64,000 bases of DNA, taken from the NCBI RefSeq assembly GCF_025147325.1, contig NZ_CP102262.1, forward strand, positions 3,472,001-3,536,000, written 5' to 3'. The notes beneath the pieces were generated by a model, which searched no databases, was not told the DNA's origin, and was given only the letters and a program-made list of their open reading frames with translations. Within the stretch, counting starts at the first letter, position 1. Each line of letters starts with the position of its first letter. The DNA comes from Bacteroides stercoris ATCC 43183 (GTDB lineage: Bacteria > Bacteroidota > Bacteroidia > Bacteroidales > Bacteroidaceae). The translations under genes and the position numbers were made by a program. Positions 42,786 to 52,390 of the stretch are shown piece by piece.

Positions 42786-42816
42786 TTTGGTTCTATACCC
42801 ATAAGGATTATCTTTG
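42786..42816 (+). promoter_or_regulatory. Promoter of the GNAT/YgbA-like pair
   Basis: TTTG at 42786-42789, a 19-bp spacer and TATCTTTG at 42809-42816, an ideal Bacteroides match. It fixes the translation start at 42846 and rules out the longer frame. Confidence 0.7.
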
Positions 42817-42845
42817 CCATACAAACCCGTTCAAACAGCAATGAA

Positions 42846-43301
42846 ATGATAAGTATACAGCCTGTGCTCCATAATAAGAAACAATACCTCGACCTGCTGC
42901 TTTTGGCCGATGAACAAGAAACCATGATAGACCGTTATCTGGAACGCGGTGAAATGTTCGTGTTGTCCGAGGACGGCAGTATCAGAGCATCCTGTGTCGT
43001 CACCCGCGAAGCAGAAGATGTTTTTGAGATAAAGAACATTGCCGTTTATCCGCAATTCCAACGTCGGGGATACGGGAAGAAACTGATACAGTATCTTTTC
43101 GGGCATTATGCAGGCAGATGCCGGACAATGCTCGTAGGAACCGGAGACAGCCCATTGGCGATTCCATTTTACGAGAACTGCGGATTTACCTATTCCCACC
43201 GCATCCCGGACTTCTTTACGGATAACTACGACCATCCCATTTATGAAGCGGGCAAACAACTGAAAGATATGGTTTACCTGAAACGCAATATGGATGAATA
43301 A
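42846..43301 (+). CDS. GNAT-family N-acetyltransferase
   Basis: This 151-residue acetyltransferase begins MISIQPVLHNKKQYLDLLLL and has the CoA-binding motif VYPQFQRRGYGKKLIQYLFG and a FYENCGF ending typical of the family. The start at 42846 is chosen because the promoter's -7 box lies at 42809-42816. It overlaps the next gene by 8 bp. Confidence 0.8.
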   Translation: MISIQPVLHNKKQYLDLLLLADEQETMIDRYLERGEMFVLSEDGSIRASCVVTREAEDVFEIKNIAVYPQFQRRGYGKKLIQYLFGHYAGRCRTMLVGTGDSPLAIPFYENCGFTYSHRIPDFFTDNYDHPIYEAGKQLKDMVYLKRNMDE

Positions 43302-43662
43302 GACCTGCCAATCACACATTGCCCAAGAACAACGCACCGTAGAACAGATGATCCGCCTCTATTGCCGCAGGAAAGAGGGCAACAAGGAACTCTGCCCGCA
43401 ATGTCTCGAATTGCTGGAGTACGCACGAACGCGCCTGTCGCGCTGCCCGTTCGGAGAGAATAAAACAACTTGCAGACTATGCCCGGTACATTGCTACAAG
43501 CCGGAGATGAAGAAGCGGATGCAGGAAGTCATGCGATATGCCGGACCGCGCATGCTGCTCTATCATCCGGCCGCAGCGTGCAGGCATTTATGGAAAGAGC
43601 GTATATATCAATATTTCACCAGACGTTTCGGAGTCCCGTGCCAGGAACAGCATAAGCAGTAA
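43294..43662 (+). CDS. Nitrous oxide-stimulated promoter family protein (YgbA-like)
   Basis: This 122-residue protein begins MNKTCQSHIAQEQRTVEQMI and has conserved cysteines in CPQCLELLEYA and RCPFGENKTTCRLCPVHCYKPEMK, the pattern of PF11756. Its role may involve nitrosative stress. It overlaps the upstream acetyltransferase gene by 8 bp and converges with the small gene at 43608-43814, overlapping it by 55 bp. Confidence 0.8.
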   Translation: MNKTCQSHIAQEQRTVEQMIRLYCRRKEGNKELCPQCLELLEYARTRLSRCPFGENKTTCRLCPVHCYKPEMKKRMQEVMRYAGPRMLLYHPAAACRHLWKERIYQYFTRRFGVPCQEQHKQ

Positions 43663-43814
43663 ACCTCTTCCAGGTCATACCCTTCTAAAGAAGCTGCCGG
43701 ATCTTTCGGTACGACCTCGCCTTTGTCCGACACATATACGGGCAAACGCTCTCCCTGCCCGTTCAAGACATAAAATGCCCCCACCTTGCATTGGGGGCAC
43801 ACCATTTTGCGCAT
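43608..43814 (-). CDS. Small zinc-ribbon protein (68 aa)
   Basis: This 68-residue protein begins MRKMVCPQCKVGAFYVLNGQ and ends CLCCSWHGTPKRLV, giving two CxxC knuckles of a zinc ribbon. It lies 2 bp after the MaoC gene stop and is probably cotranscribed. Function unknown. Confidence 0.65.
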   Translation of the reverse strand: MRKMVCPQCKVGAFYVLNGQGERLPVYVSDKGEVVPKDPAASLEGYDLEEVYCLCCSWHGTPKRLVKY

Positions 43815-43816
43815 AA

Positions 43817-44281
43817 TCAGTTGAAATAATATAAAAATACAGCAATACCTTCAAGCGCTTTCTTCTTCTCGCCCTGAATCTCAATGGCAAACTTTATTTC
43901 CGCCTTTGCCACACCGCGCAGGTTTGCCAACGAATGCAGAGAAGCCACCAGACGGATGCTCTGTCCGGAAAGTACAGCCTGACCGAACTTCATCTTATCC
44001 ATTCCGTAGTTAATCATCATCTTCAGGTTATTTACCTCAATAATCTGATTCCACAGATGAGGCAACATGGAGAGGGTGAGATAACCGTGTGCAATGGTAC
44101 TCTTAAAAGGACTTTCGGTCTTGGCGCGTTCTGTGTCAATGTGAATCCACTGATGGTCCAGCGTTGCGTCGGCAAAGAGATTGATGCGTTCCTGCGTAAG
44201 TTCCACATACTCCGAAACACCGATTTGCTGACCTACCAGCTTTTCAAAATCCTCGTACGAATTGATAATAACTTTTTCCAT
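43817..44281 (-). CDS. MaoC-family (R)-specific enoyl hydratase-like protein
   Basis: This 154-residue hot-dog-fold protein has the hydratase-2 motif region FADATLDHQWIHIDTERAKTES (Asp-x4-His; about 33-54) and an adjacent GYLTLSMLP. It would hydrate an enoyl-thioester or be a dehydratase in lipid metabolism. The IS element lies upstream of its start (44380 onward), leaving about 98 bp of upstream region. Confidence 0.8.
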   Translation of the reverse strand: MEKVIINSYEDFEKLVGQQIGVSEYVELTQERINLFADATLDHQWIHIDTERAKTESPFKSTIAHGYLTLSMLPHLWNQIIEVNNLKMMINYGMDKMKFGQAVLSGQSIRLVASLHSLANLRGVAKAEIKFAIEIQGEKKKALEGIAVFLYYFN

Positions 44282-44379
44282 ATATTTTTTGTTTTGTTGG
44301 GTAAATGCGTTGTAAACGGTAACAAATTTAGATATAAATCACGATTTATATGCCAGTGGGATATGAAAAAATCAAGACC

Positions 44380-45841
44380 ACCCCTATCTTTATGGCGTGG
44401 AGGTCTCAGTGTGTGAGCCTCAAAATAAATGTTTCACGAGCTCTTAGTCTCAAAATGTAATAGCCTATGCGGATAGTATGTGGTCTTGACGTACACAAAG
44501 ATAGTGTATTTGTTTGTATTCTCAACGAAAAAGGTGAGAAATTTGAAGCCAAGTACGGTGTTTTGACACCTGAACTGGAAGAGCTGCATCAACTTCTCCT
44601 TACTCATGAAGTTAAGGAAGTTACTATGGAAAGCACCAGTATTTACTGGTATCCCATCTGGCGCATTCTCAGTGACATAGAATGTCTGAAGTTGGTCAAC
44701 CCCTACTTCATCAAGCAGCTTCCCGGCAGAAAAAGTGATGTCCGTGACGCTGCCTGGATAGCCGAATGTACCATGAAGGATCTCATCCGTGGCAGTTTCG
44801 TGCCGGATGAGATAGTGCAGCGCATGCGTCAGTATAACCGACGCATTTTTGACTTGAACAAGGAGAAGGTCTATAAACTGACCAAACTGGATGCCTTGCT
44901 TCAACGTTGCAATATCCGTATCAGCAACTACGTATCTTCTACAGACAGTAAGAGCTACAAAGATGTGGTGAAATTGCTTTCCGAAGGAATTGTCAATGCG
45001 GAAAAGCTGACGGAGGCCATCCATGGACGGACGGTGAACCGTGTCGGAAAAGAAGTAATTACAGCCGCTCTGACAGGAGTTGTCAATGAAGTGGACATAG
45101 ACCTGATACGCCAGTACCGGGAGGAAATCCTTATGGATGACAAGCATCTGAAAGAGTGCCAGGAAAAACTGACGGAAATCTGCAGGAAAGAGTTCCCCAG
45201 GGAGTTCGATAATCTTCAGACGATACCCGGTGTAAAGGAACGCTCGGCAACCTCCATACTCTCTGAATTAGGGGCCGACATGAAGATGTTTATTACAGCG
45301 GCTGCATTGGTGTCGTGGTGCGGGCTCAAACCACGGAATGAAGAAAGCGCAGGAAAAATCAAATCACGAAGAATCACACATGGTAACAAGTACATCAGAA
45401 AGACTATGATTGAATGCGCATGGGGAGCCAGCCGGACACAAAACTGTTTTTACTCGAATTTCAGTTACACACAAACTGTCGTCAGAAGGAAGAATGCCAT
45501 GAAAGTGAAAGTGGCCATAGCGCGGAAAATGCTTGTTGTCATTTGGCACGTGTTGAGTGATGGTGTTCCATACAATGATTATAAGAAGCCTGAAGCTATT
45601 GCAGAAGGCAACTCATAATATACCGCTTATTGTAAGGCCAGTATCTTTGTGGTAGCATAGACTCCGTTTTGCAAATTGACTGATGCTTTAAGCGGCTTAG
45701 AATGCCAGTGTTAGGAAATAAAGCCTGAAGAGGAAAATGATACTTTTTATATTGTATATCTGACTGCTCTTGATAGAACGGTCAATACATTCATGCTCAT
45801 TAACACCATAAACTAAGTAAAGGAGCCATAAAGACAGGGGT
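44380..45841 (+). mobile_element. IS110/IS1111-family insertion sequence
   Basis: A transposase gene (44467-45618) is bounded by 17-bp inverted repeats ACCCCTATCTTTATGGC (44380-44396) and its complement at 45825-45841 (1 mismatch). Inverted repeats near the ends point to the IS1111 subgroup. The 207-bp non-coding segment between the transposase stop and the right repeat is the expected place for a bridge/seeker RNA. True ends may lie a few bases outside the repeats. Confidence 0.7.
44467..45618 (+). CDS. IS110-family DEDD transposase
   Basis: This 383-residue recombinase has an N-terminal RuvC-like DEDD domain: Asp in GLDVHKDS (residues about 6-13), Glu in TMESTSIYWY, and the Asp pair in RKSDVRDAAW. 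The C-terminal Tnp2/transposase_20 domain contains the IPGVKERSATSILSELG helix-hairpin-helix region and a Ser in WCGLKPRNEESAG. It is full length with no frameshift, so the copy may be active. Confidence 0.85.
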   Translation: MRIVCGLDVHKDSVFVCILNEKGEKFEAKYGVLTPELEELHQLLLTHEVKEVTMESTSIYWYPIWRILSDIECLKLVNPYFIKQLPGRKSDVRDAAWIAECTMKDLIRGSFVPDEIVQRMRQYNRRIFDLNKEKVYKLTKLDALLQRCNIRISNYVSSTDSKSYKDVVKLLSEGIVNAEKLTEAIHGRTVNRVGKEVITAALTGVVNEVDIDLIRQYREEILMDDKHLKECQEKLTEICRKEFPREFDNLQTIPGVKERSATSILSELGADMKMFITAAALVSWCGLKPRNEESAGKIKSRRITHGNKYIRKTMIECAWGASRTQNCFYSNFSYTQTVVRRKNAMKVKVAIARKMLVVIWHVLSDGVPYNDYKKPEAIAEGNS

Positions 45842-46165
45842 AATCTTTATCTTTTCATAGAGGAAAGATACCGCTTATCTCCGAATAAATTACAAGCGAA
45901 TCATTAAAAAGCCATATTTTTCCGGTTGTTGTTACGGTAATTACTCCCATTATTACCCGTATCATTCTTCAAAATAGCATGCAAATTCACGCTCTCTTAT
46001 CAATAACTGGCATCACGGTTTCACAGGCCAAGACAAAGATAAGTTCAACAAAATCATTATTGTACCGCTTTTAATAAAACATCCGCTCCCTATTTCTTTC
46101 CATTTCTGCGAATTATATCTATTTTTGTATGCGCATATAATATAAACAACCCTAAACATCCATGT
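45619..46165. other. Non-coding: IS 3' segment and histidine-kinase upstream region
   Basis: 45619-45841 is the IS 3' segment, with possible bridge RNA. ATACCGCTTAT occurs as an 11-bp direct repeat at about 45620 and 45870. 45842-46165 has no gene and ends with TATTTTTG at 46120-46127, the likely -7 box of the kinase gene. Confidence 0.45.
46120..46127 (+). promoter_or_regulatory. -7 box of the histidine kinase gene
   Basis: TATTTTTG, 38 nt before the ATG at 46166. Confidence 0.45.
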
Positions 46166-48040
46166 ATGGACGCTGAAAAGGATTACAACCTGCTGTCAGA
46201 AATAATGCACAATGCCAATATAGGCTGGTGGAAAGCCGATATACAAGATGCCGATTATATATACTACGGTCCCATCGCCAGCCTGTTAGGATTGGAAGAA
46301 GGCGGTTGTATCAGTTTTGAAAATTTCAACAAGCGCATACTGAGAGAGGAACAGCCGCATACTACCGTCCGTTCCTTCGACAACATACAACAGACGAATG
46401 AAACCGTCTATCTGCTTGATACCGTCAAAGGACCGACATGGGTCCGCAGCAAAATCTGTATGCAAAAAACCGATGAAAACGGAAAGACCAAGATTTACGG
46501 CATAGCCGAAATACAGGACGGTCCTTATATGTCGTCCGCCACACAGATGCTGCGACAACGCGAACAACTCTTGCACAACATCTATAAGCATCTTCCGGTA
46601 GGCATTGAAGTCTACAATACAGACGGAGTATTGACAGACCTCAACGATAAGGAATTGGAAATGTTTCATCTGCAACGAAAAGAAGACTTGCTGGGTATCA
46701 ATATATTTGATAACCCTATCTTCCCGAAAGAGATGAAAGAGAAACTGAAAAAATATGAAGACGCCGATTTCACATTCCGCTACGACTTCTCGAAAGTAGG
46801 TTCTTACTACAATCCGCAAACCAGGACCGGTACAATAGACCTCGTAACTAAAGTAACCACGCTGTACGACGAGAACCACACCCCCGCCAACTACCTGTTG
46901 ATTAATGCCGATAAGACCGAAACCACCGTAGCCTACAACAAGATACAGGAATTCGAAAGTTTCTTCGAACTGATAGGTAACTATGCCAAAGTAGGATACG
47001 CACACTACGACTTACTCACCCGGCAAGGAGATGCCCAACACAGCTGGTACATCAATATCGGCGAACAAGAAGGAACTCCTCTGTCCCGAATCATCGGAGT
47101 GTACAGACATATCCATCCCGAAGACCGGCGCGCCATGCTCGGTTTCCTGAACAATGCAGCAAAAGGTATGGAAGACAAGTTCAATAAAGAAGTACGTGTT
47201 CTCAGAGAAGACGGCAGCTACACTTGGACACATGTCAACCTGATAGTGAAAACCTACGCTCCCGAACGGAACAGTATCGAACTAATCTGTATCAACTACG
47301 ACATTACCCGGCTCAAAGCCACGGAAGCCATGCTGATAGATGCCAAAGAAAAAGCCGAAGAGTCAGACCGCCTGAAATCGGCCTTTCTTGCCAACATGAG
47401 TCACGAAATACGTACACCGCTGAATGCTATTATCGGCTTTTCCAGCCTCCTGCCCCATATAGAAGATGCTGAGGAACGCAACCATTACATCTCCCTGATA
47501 AACCACAACAACGAATTGCTGCTGAACATCATCAACGATGTACTGGATTTATCGAAGATAGAAGCCGGACACATAGAGTTGTCCCCGGTCTGGTGCAACC
47601 TCTCCGACCTGATAGATGAAAGTTGCACCGAATGCCAGCCCAACGTACCTGAAGGCGTAACGCTCAAGAAACGCTACCCGGCAACTCCCAACCTGATAAA
47701 GCAAGATCCGATGCGCATCAAGCAGGTTTTGAGCAACCTCATATCGAATGCACTGAAAAATACCGTACAGGGCTATGTCGAAATTTCGTACGAGACGACA
47801 CCGTCCGAAACAAGAATAAGCGTTTCCGACACAGGGCGCGGAATCCCTGAGGAAAAGCTCGGCATAATATTTGAACGGTTCGAAAAAACTGATGCTTTCA
47901 TTCAGGGAGCCGGATTGGGCTTGCCTATCTGCAGGTCTATCATGGAACATATGAACGGAACAATCGAAGTAACCTCCACCGTAAATAAAGGTAGCACGTT
48001 CACAGTAGTGTTTCCTTGCCAAGTACGGCCAATGGAATAA
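46166..48040 (+). CDS. Cytoplasmic PAS-domain sensor histidine kinase
   Basis: This 624-residue kinase has three PAS-like domains (about 5-115, 135-245, 265-385), a HisKA domain with the phospho-accepting His in NMSHEIRTPLNAIIGFSSLL (about 415-434), and a HATPase domain with N box NLISNALKNT, G1 DTGRGIP and G2 GAGLGLPICRS. No transmembrane segment and no receiver domain, so it is a soluble sensor; no response regulator gene is adjacent. Confidence 0.85.
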   Translation: MDAEKDYNLLSEIMHNANIGWWKADIQDADYIYYGPIASLLGLEEGGCISFENFNKRILREEQPHTTVRSFDNIQQTNETVYLLDTVKGPTWVRSKICMQKTDENGKTKIYGIAEIQDGPYMSSATQMLRQREQLLHNIYKHLPVGIEVYNTDGVLTDLNDKELEMFHLQRKEDLLGINIFDNPIFPKEMKEKLKKYEDADFTFRYDFSKVGSYYNPQTRTGTIDLVTKVTTLYDENHTPANYLLINADKTETTVAYNKIQEFESFFELIGNYAKVGYAHYDLLTRQGDAQHSWYINIGEQEGTPLSRIIGVYRHIHPEDRRAMLGFLNNAAKGMEDKFNKEVRVLREDGSYTWTHVNLIVKTYAPERNSIELICINYDITRLKATEAMLIDAKEKAEESDRLKSAFLANMSHEIRTPLNAIIGFSSLLPHIEDAEERNHYISLINHNNELLLNIINDVLDLSKIEAGHIELSPVWCNLSDLIDESCTECQPNVPEGVTLKKRYPATPNLIKQDPMRIKQVLSNLISNALKNTVQGYVEISYETTPSETRISVSDTGRGIPEEKLGIIFERFEKTDAFIQGAGLGLPICRSIMEHMNGTIEVTSTVNKGSTFTVVFPCQVRPME

Positions 48041-48052
48041 AGAATAGAAAAT

Positions 48053-48463
48053 ATGATTATACAAAAAGAATTTACCCTTACCCCCCATCGACGCGGGTTC
48101 CATCTGATTACGGAAGAAATAGTACGTAACTTACCACAGTTGCCTCCGACCGGACTATTGCACTTGTTTATCAAACACACAAGTGCCGCACTAACCATCA
48201 ACGAGAACGCCGATCCGGATGTACAGACAGATATGGAAGCTATCTTCAACAACCTTGTCAAGGAGCGTGAGCCTTACTACGAACATACCTGCGAGGGTGA
48301 CGACGATATGCCGGCGCATGCCAAATCTACCATTGTAGGAGCAGAACTGACCATCCCCATCACCAATGGACGGATGAATATGGGCATCTGGCAGGGTATT
48401 TATCTTTGTGAATTCCGCAACCGTGGCGGAGGAAGAAAAATCGTAGCAACCATTATCGGATAA
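48053..48463 (+). CDS. YjbQ/UPF0047 family protein
   Basis: This 136-residue protein shows the family core LLHLFIKHTSAALTINENADPDV and the C-terminal MGIWQGIYLCEFRNRGGGRK. The family is annotated as secondary thiamine-phosphate synthase; the biological role is not certain. It starts 12 bp after the kinase gene. Confidence 0.85.
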   Translation: MIIQKEFTLTPHRRGFHLITEEIVRNLPQLPPTGLLHLFIKHTSAALTINENADPDVQTDMEAIFNNLVKEREPYYEHTCEGDDDMPAHAKSTIVGAELTIPITNGRMNMGIWQGIYLCEFRNRGGGRKIVATIIG

Positions 48464-48472
48464 TCTCTTCCC

Positions 48473-49198
48473 ATGAAAAAAGCTATCATCATAGGAGCCA
48501 CCTCAGGCATCGGACAGGAAGTAGCCGGAATACTCGTGCAACAAGGCTGGCGCATAGGCATTGCCGGCAGACGTGAAGAAGTCCTGCGAAGCATGCAGCA
48601 AGCCAATCCCCAACAGATAGAGATACAGCATCTTGATGTGACAAAGGAAAATGCCGTATTACACCTTACAGAACTGATAGACCGATTAGGCGGCATGGAT
48701 TTATTTTTCCTCAGCTCCGGCGTAGGTTATCAGAACAGGAACCTAGAACCTGAAATAGAACTGAATACCGCACGTACCAATGTCGAAGGCTTTATCCGAA
48801 TGGTAACCGCAGCTTTCGATTATTTCAAAAAGACAAAAAACGGACATATCGCTGTAATCAGTTCCATAGCAGGTACCAAGGGATTGGGAGTCGCACCTGC
48901 CTACTCCGCCACCAAACGGTTTCAGAATACATACATCGATGCTTTGGCACAACTCGCACGGATGCAGCATCTTAATATCCGCTTCACCGACATCCGTCCG
49001 GGGTTCGTAGCAACGGATTTACTGCGAAACGGCAAGTATCCGATGCTGATGCATGCCGATAAAGTGGCGGAATATATCGTCCGGGCGTTGAAACACAAAA
49101 AACGAGTGACAGTAATTGACGGACGCTATCGTCTATTGGTATTCTTCTGGCGAATGATTCCACGTTGGCTGTGGGAACGGTTGCCGATAAAGAATTGA
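48473..49198 (+). CDS. Short-chain dehydrogenase/reductase
   Basis: This 241-residue SDR has the cofactor motif IGATSGIGQEVAG (about 6-18), the catalytic Ser in VISSIAGTKG and the YxxxK motif YSATK (about 144-148). Substrate unknown. It is 9 bp after yjbQ; the C-terminus is basic and hydrophobic, perhaps membrane-associated. Confidence 0.85.
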   Translation: MKKAIIIGATSGIGQEVAGILVQQGWRIGIAGRREEVLRSMQQANPQQIEIQHLDVTKENAVLHLTELIDRLGGMDLFFLSSGVGYQNRNLEPEIELNTARTNVEGFIRMVTAAFDYFKKTKNGHIAVISSIAGTKGLGVAPAYSATKRFQNTYIDALAQLARMQHLNIRFTDIRPGFVATDLLRNGKYPMLMHADKVAEYIVRALKHKKRVTVIDGRYRLLVFFWRMIPRWLWERLPIKN

Positions 49199-49236
49199 TT
49201 TCGTATCTTCACGCCCAAAAAGCAAAAACAACCAAG

Positions 49237-50217
49237 ATGAAAAGAAAGTCCGGATATATGATACTCACAGTCACTGCCTCCTTGTGCATAGGCACTTCGC
49301 TGCCTTTTCTCCTTGGCAGCAGTGTACTGAATCCTGAAAGACAGTCGGTTAAATCGGAAATACCTTACTGCGTCACCTCTCCTACCGTACCCGCCAAGAT
49401 TGCCTTTGCCGGACAGGAAGTAGACTTGTTACGCTACGACCACCGCGAGCGCATGGACCGTGAACTGATGTCGTTTACTTATATGCATTCTACCACAATG
49501 CTCACCATAAAGCGTGCCAACCGTTATTTTCCTATTATAGAACCTATACTAAAGGCAAATGGCATACCGGATGATTTCAAATACCTTGCCGTTATAGAAA
49601 GCGCACTTAACCCACTTGCCAAATCGCCCGCCGGCGCTGCCGGAATGTGGCAGTTCATGCCCGGTACAGGGCGCGAGTTCGGTCTGGAAGTAAACAATAA
49701 CATCGACGAACGCTATCATGTGGAAAAAGAGACGAAAGCAGCTTGTAAATATCTGAACGAAGCCTATGCCAAATACAATAACTGGCTTTGCGTGGCTGCT
49801 GCCTACAATGCCGGTCAGGGACGTATCTCCACACAGTTACAAAAGCAAATGGTGAGTCAGGCGGCAGACCTTTGGCTGGTAGAAGAAACCTCACGTTATA
49901 TGTTCCGCTTGCTGGCAGCAAAAGCTGTTATCAGCAACCCGCAACAATACGGTTTTTTGATGAAACGTGAACACCTATATCCGGCTATCCCTTACACCGA
50001 AGTGAAAGTCACCACGGGAATAGCCAATCTGGCACAATTCGCCAAAGATAAAGGAATCACTTATGCCCAGCTGAAAGATGCCAATCCCTGGCTGCGCGAC
50101 ACTTCACTAATGAACAAAAGCGGACGTACATACATTCTGAAGATACCGACACAAGCCGGAATGCACTATAACCCGCATAAAACTGTTCCGCACAACAAGA
50201 ACTGGGTAATAAACTAA
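49237..50217 (+). CDS. Membrane-bound lytic murein transglycosylase with LysM
   Basis: This 326-residue enzyme begins MKRKSGYMILTVTASLCIGT (signal anchor). The GH23 domain has the catalytic Glu in LAVIESALNPLAKSPAGAAG, then MWQFMPGTGREFGL and AAAYNAGQGRI. The C-terminal LysM-like segment (about 255-310) binds peptidoglycan. A longer frame from 49165 overlaps the SDR gene; the 49237 ATG with its signal sequence is preferred. It would cleave glycan strands during wall turnover. Confidence 0.8.
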   Translation: MKRKSGYMILTVTASLCIGTSLPFLLGSSVLNPERQSVKSEIPYCVTSPTVPAKIAFAGQEVDLLRYDHRERMDRELMSFTYMHSTTMLTIKRANRYFPIIEPILKANGIPDDFKYLAVIESALNPLAKSPAGAAGMWQFMPGTGREFGLEVNNNIDERYHVEKETKAACKYLNEAYAKYNNWLCVAAAYNAGQGRISTQLQKQMVSQAADLWLVEETSRYMFRLLAAKAVISNPQQYGFLMKREHLYPAIPYTEVKVTTGIANLAQFAKDKGITYAQLKDANPWLRDTSLMNKSGRTYILKIPTQAGMHYNPHKTVPHNKNWVIN

Positions 50218-50220
50218 ATA

Positions 50221-51015
50221 CTAAGTCTGCTTCTCGGTCAAATACTTCCAATATCGCACAGGCATGTCTTGCCTGTGCTTGCGGGGATTCAGCCTTTCCT
50301 TGATACAGATTGCCTTGAAATAAGTTTTCCAAAGTTGCTGAAAGAGCTTTTCATCCTTATCCATAAGGCTCTCATCCAGTATTCCTGTCACAAGATGTCC
50401 TTCCCGGCTATCTTCCCCAAAAACAACGTTCCGCACCTCTTTTAAATCGTAATAATAACCATAAGCACGCTTGATGTCGTATATCAACCAACATTGGTCG
50501 GCAAAACGGTCTTTAAAATGCCCGGTTATCAAGGGAAGTACATTCTTCTCCGGTTCTACCGCCGCAAAATAAGTACCATCTGCTGCTTTCTGAAAACGGA
50601 CAAACTGTAACATCCGTATCCGTTCCCAATCCACCCGCTTCCACATACGCGAAAATTCCAAAACATCAGGGTCTGCAAAGTTCGTTTCAATGGAACGGGA
50701 AGCATCTATTGCCTTGCGGATATAACGGAACAAAAGCGATGCAGTTTCCGGCTCTTCCGCCAACCAGCACTGCGTAAGACAAGACAAGGCGGATGCAGAA
50801 AGTTTTTTCTGCAAGCCACGCCAAACCCTCCCCGCTTTCTCTTCATCCGATACTACAGTAAAAGCCTCGTCATAGAACAGAGGAAACGGCTCCCCTTCCG
50901 CCAGCAAAGCACCCGGAAAAGTACGACGGGAATAGGCTTCAAAAACAGAAGTCAGCAATCCCTCAAATGTATTATCGAATATAAACAGAGTCATTTTCTT
51001 CGTCTCCAAAATCAA
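50221..51015 (-). CDS. TIGR03915-family putative DNA repair protein
   Basis: This 264-residue protein opens with LFIFDNTFEGLLTSVFEAYS and contains RMWKRVDWERIRMLQFVRFQ and PLITGHFKDRFADQCWLIYD, which characterise the family paired with a radical SAM protein. It overlaps that partner gene by 44 bp, indicating tight coupling. The assignment to DNA repair rests on family annotation, not on demonstrated activity. Confidence 0.8.
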   Translation of the reverse strand: MILETKKMTLFIFDNTFEGLLTSVFEAYSRRTFPGALLAEGEPFPLFYDEAFTVVSDEEKAGRVWRGLQKKLSASALSCLTQCWLAEEPETASLLFRYIRKAIDASRSIETNFADPDVLEFSRMWKRVDWERIRMLQFVRFQKAADGTYFAAVEPEKNVLPLITGHFKDRFADQCWLIYDIKRAYGYYYDLKEVRNVVFGEDSREGHLVTGILDESLMDKDEKLFQQLWKTYFKAICIKERLNPRKHRQDMPVRYWKYLTEKQT

Positions 51016-52273
51016 GAATCAGCTGCCTGTCGTCATATTTCTTTCTGGGTTTCTGCACCAGCAAGTTACGTACTCTCTGCGGAGTCATTTCATTGACCGT
51101 GCGTACTGGCAGTTCACTGCACGTAATAAAGTACTGCGCCTTCTTCATCACCACACCGATCTTCTTCAGTTGATAGAATCCCAATTTGGAGAAACGGCGG
51201 GAAGCGACTATCAGACGAGCCGATTTCACACCGATACCCGGTACACGGAGTATCATCTCATAATCCGCCTTATTGACGTCAACGGGAAACTGTTCGGGAT
51301 GCCGCAACGCCCACGACAGCTTCGGGTCTATCTCCAGATCCAAATCCGGATAAGCGTCATCCACAATCTCATCTACTTTGAACTGGTAGAAACGTAGCAG
51401 CCAGTCTGCCTGATAGAGCCGGTTCTCACGCACCAAAGGCGGCTGTTTCAAAGCCGGCAGACGCTTGTCGTACGTGTTCACCGAGATATATCCGGAATAA
51501 TAGACGCGCCGCATCGTAGGACGCTGATAAAGAGCCGATGAAAGAAAAAGAATATCCTTGTCCGTCTCGGCAGTAGCACCTACAATCATCTGCGTGCTCT
51601 GTCCTGCCGGGGCAAAACGGGGTGCATAGCGGTATTTCCTGCGCTCTTCCGCACTCTCCAAAACACCTTGCTGAATATAACGCATCGGAGCAAATACGCT
51701 TTCATGGTCTTTTTCCGGAGCAAGCAGCCTGAGGTTTTCTTCTTTGGGAATTTCCACATTGACACTCAGACGGTCGGCATACAACCCCGCCTCATTCACC
51801 AACTCACGACTGGCTCCGGGAATGCTCTTCAAATGGATATAACCGTTGAAACGATGGATAGTACGAAGGTCTTTGGCTACACGCACCAACCGTTCCATCG
51901 TATAATCGGGATTGCGCACCACTCCGCTACTCAGAAAAAGGCCTTCAATATAATTGCGGCGGTAGAACTCCATTGTCAGGTCCACAAGTTCGCTGACGGA
52001 AAGAGTGGCACGAGGCAAATCATTACTGCGACGGTTAATGCAATAAGCGCAATCGTATATGCAATAGTTTGTCAGCATCACCTTCAGCAACGAAATGCAC
52101 CGCCCGTCTTCTGCAAAGCTGTGGCAGATGCCCCATCCGCCCACAGTATTGCCCAGCATACCTGCCTTGTTGGAACGTACAGTGCCACTGGACGAGCAAG
52201 AGACATCGTACTTTGCCGACTCTGCCAATATCTTCAACTTATTTAGTACATTTTCGTTCATACCCTGTGCCAA
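50972..52273 (-). CDS. TIGR03916-family radical SAM DNA modification/repair protein
   Basis: This 433-residue protein has the radical SAM cluster motif CIYDCAYC (Cys-x3-Cys-x2-Cys; about 74-81). Downstream are LSVNVEIP and a C-terminal helix-hairpin-helix (VPGIGVKSARLIVASRR, about 346-362) that suggests DNA binding. Its partner gene overlaps the 3' end. The name is a prediction. Confidence 0.85.
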   Translation of the reverse strand: MAQGMNENVLNKLKILAESAKYDVSCSSSGTVRSNKAGMLGNTVGGWGICHSFAEDGRCISLLKVMLTNYCIYDCAYCINRRSNDLPRATLSVSELVDLTMEFYRRNYIEGLFLSSGVVRNPDYTMERLVRVAKDLRTIHRFNGYIHLKSIPGASRELVNEAGLYADRLSVNVEIPKEENLRLLAPEKDHESVFAPMRYIQQGVLESAEERRKYRYAPRFAPAGQSTQMIVGATAETDKDILFLSSALYQRPTMRRVYYSGYISVNTYDKRLPALKQPPLVRENRLYQADWLLRFYQFKVDEIVDDAYPDLDLEIDPKLSWALRHPEQFPVDVNKADYEMILRVPGIGVKSARLIVASRRFSKLGFYQLKKIGVVMKKAQYFITCSELPVRTVNEMTPQRVRNLLVQKPRKKYDDRQLILDFGDEENDSVYIR

Positions 52274-52390
52274 AAGTAATAATAAAACTTCTATTTAAAA
52301 GCAAAAGGCCAAGCAATTAATATATTAAAATCGTTGAGGAATATCATAAAAATACGACTTATTTATACAAAACAGCCATTATGCATAAAA

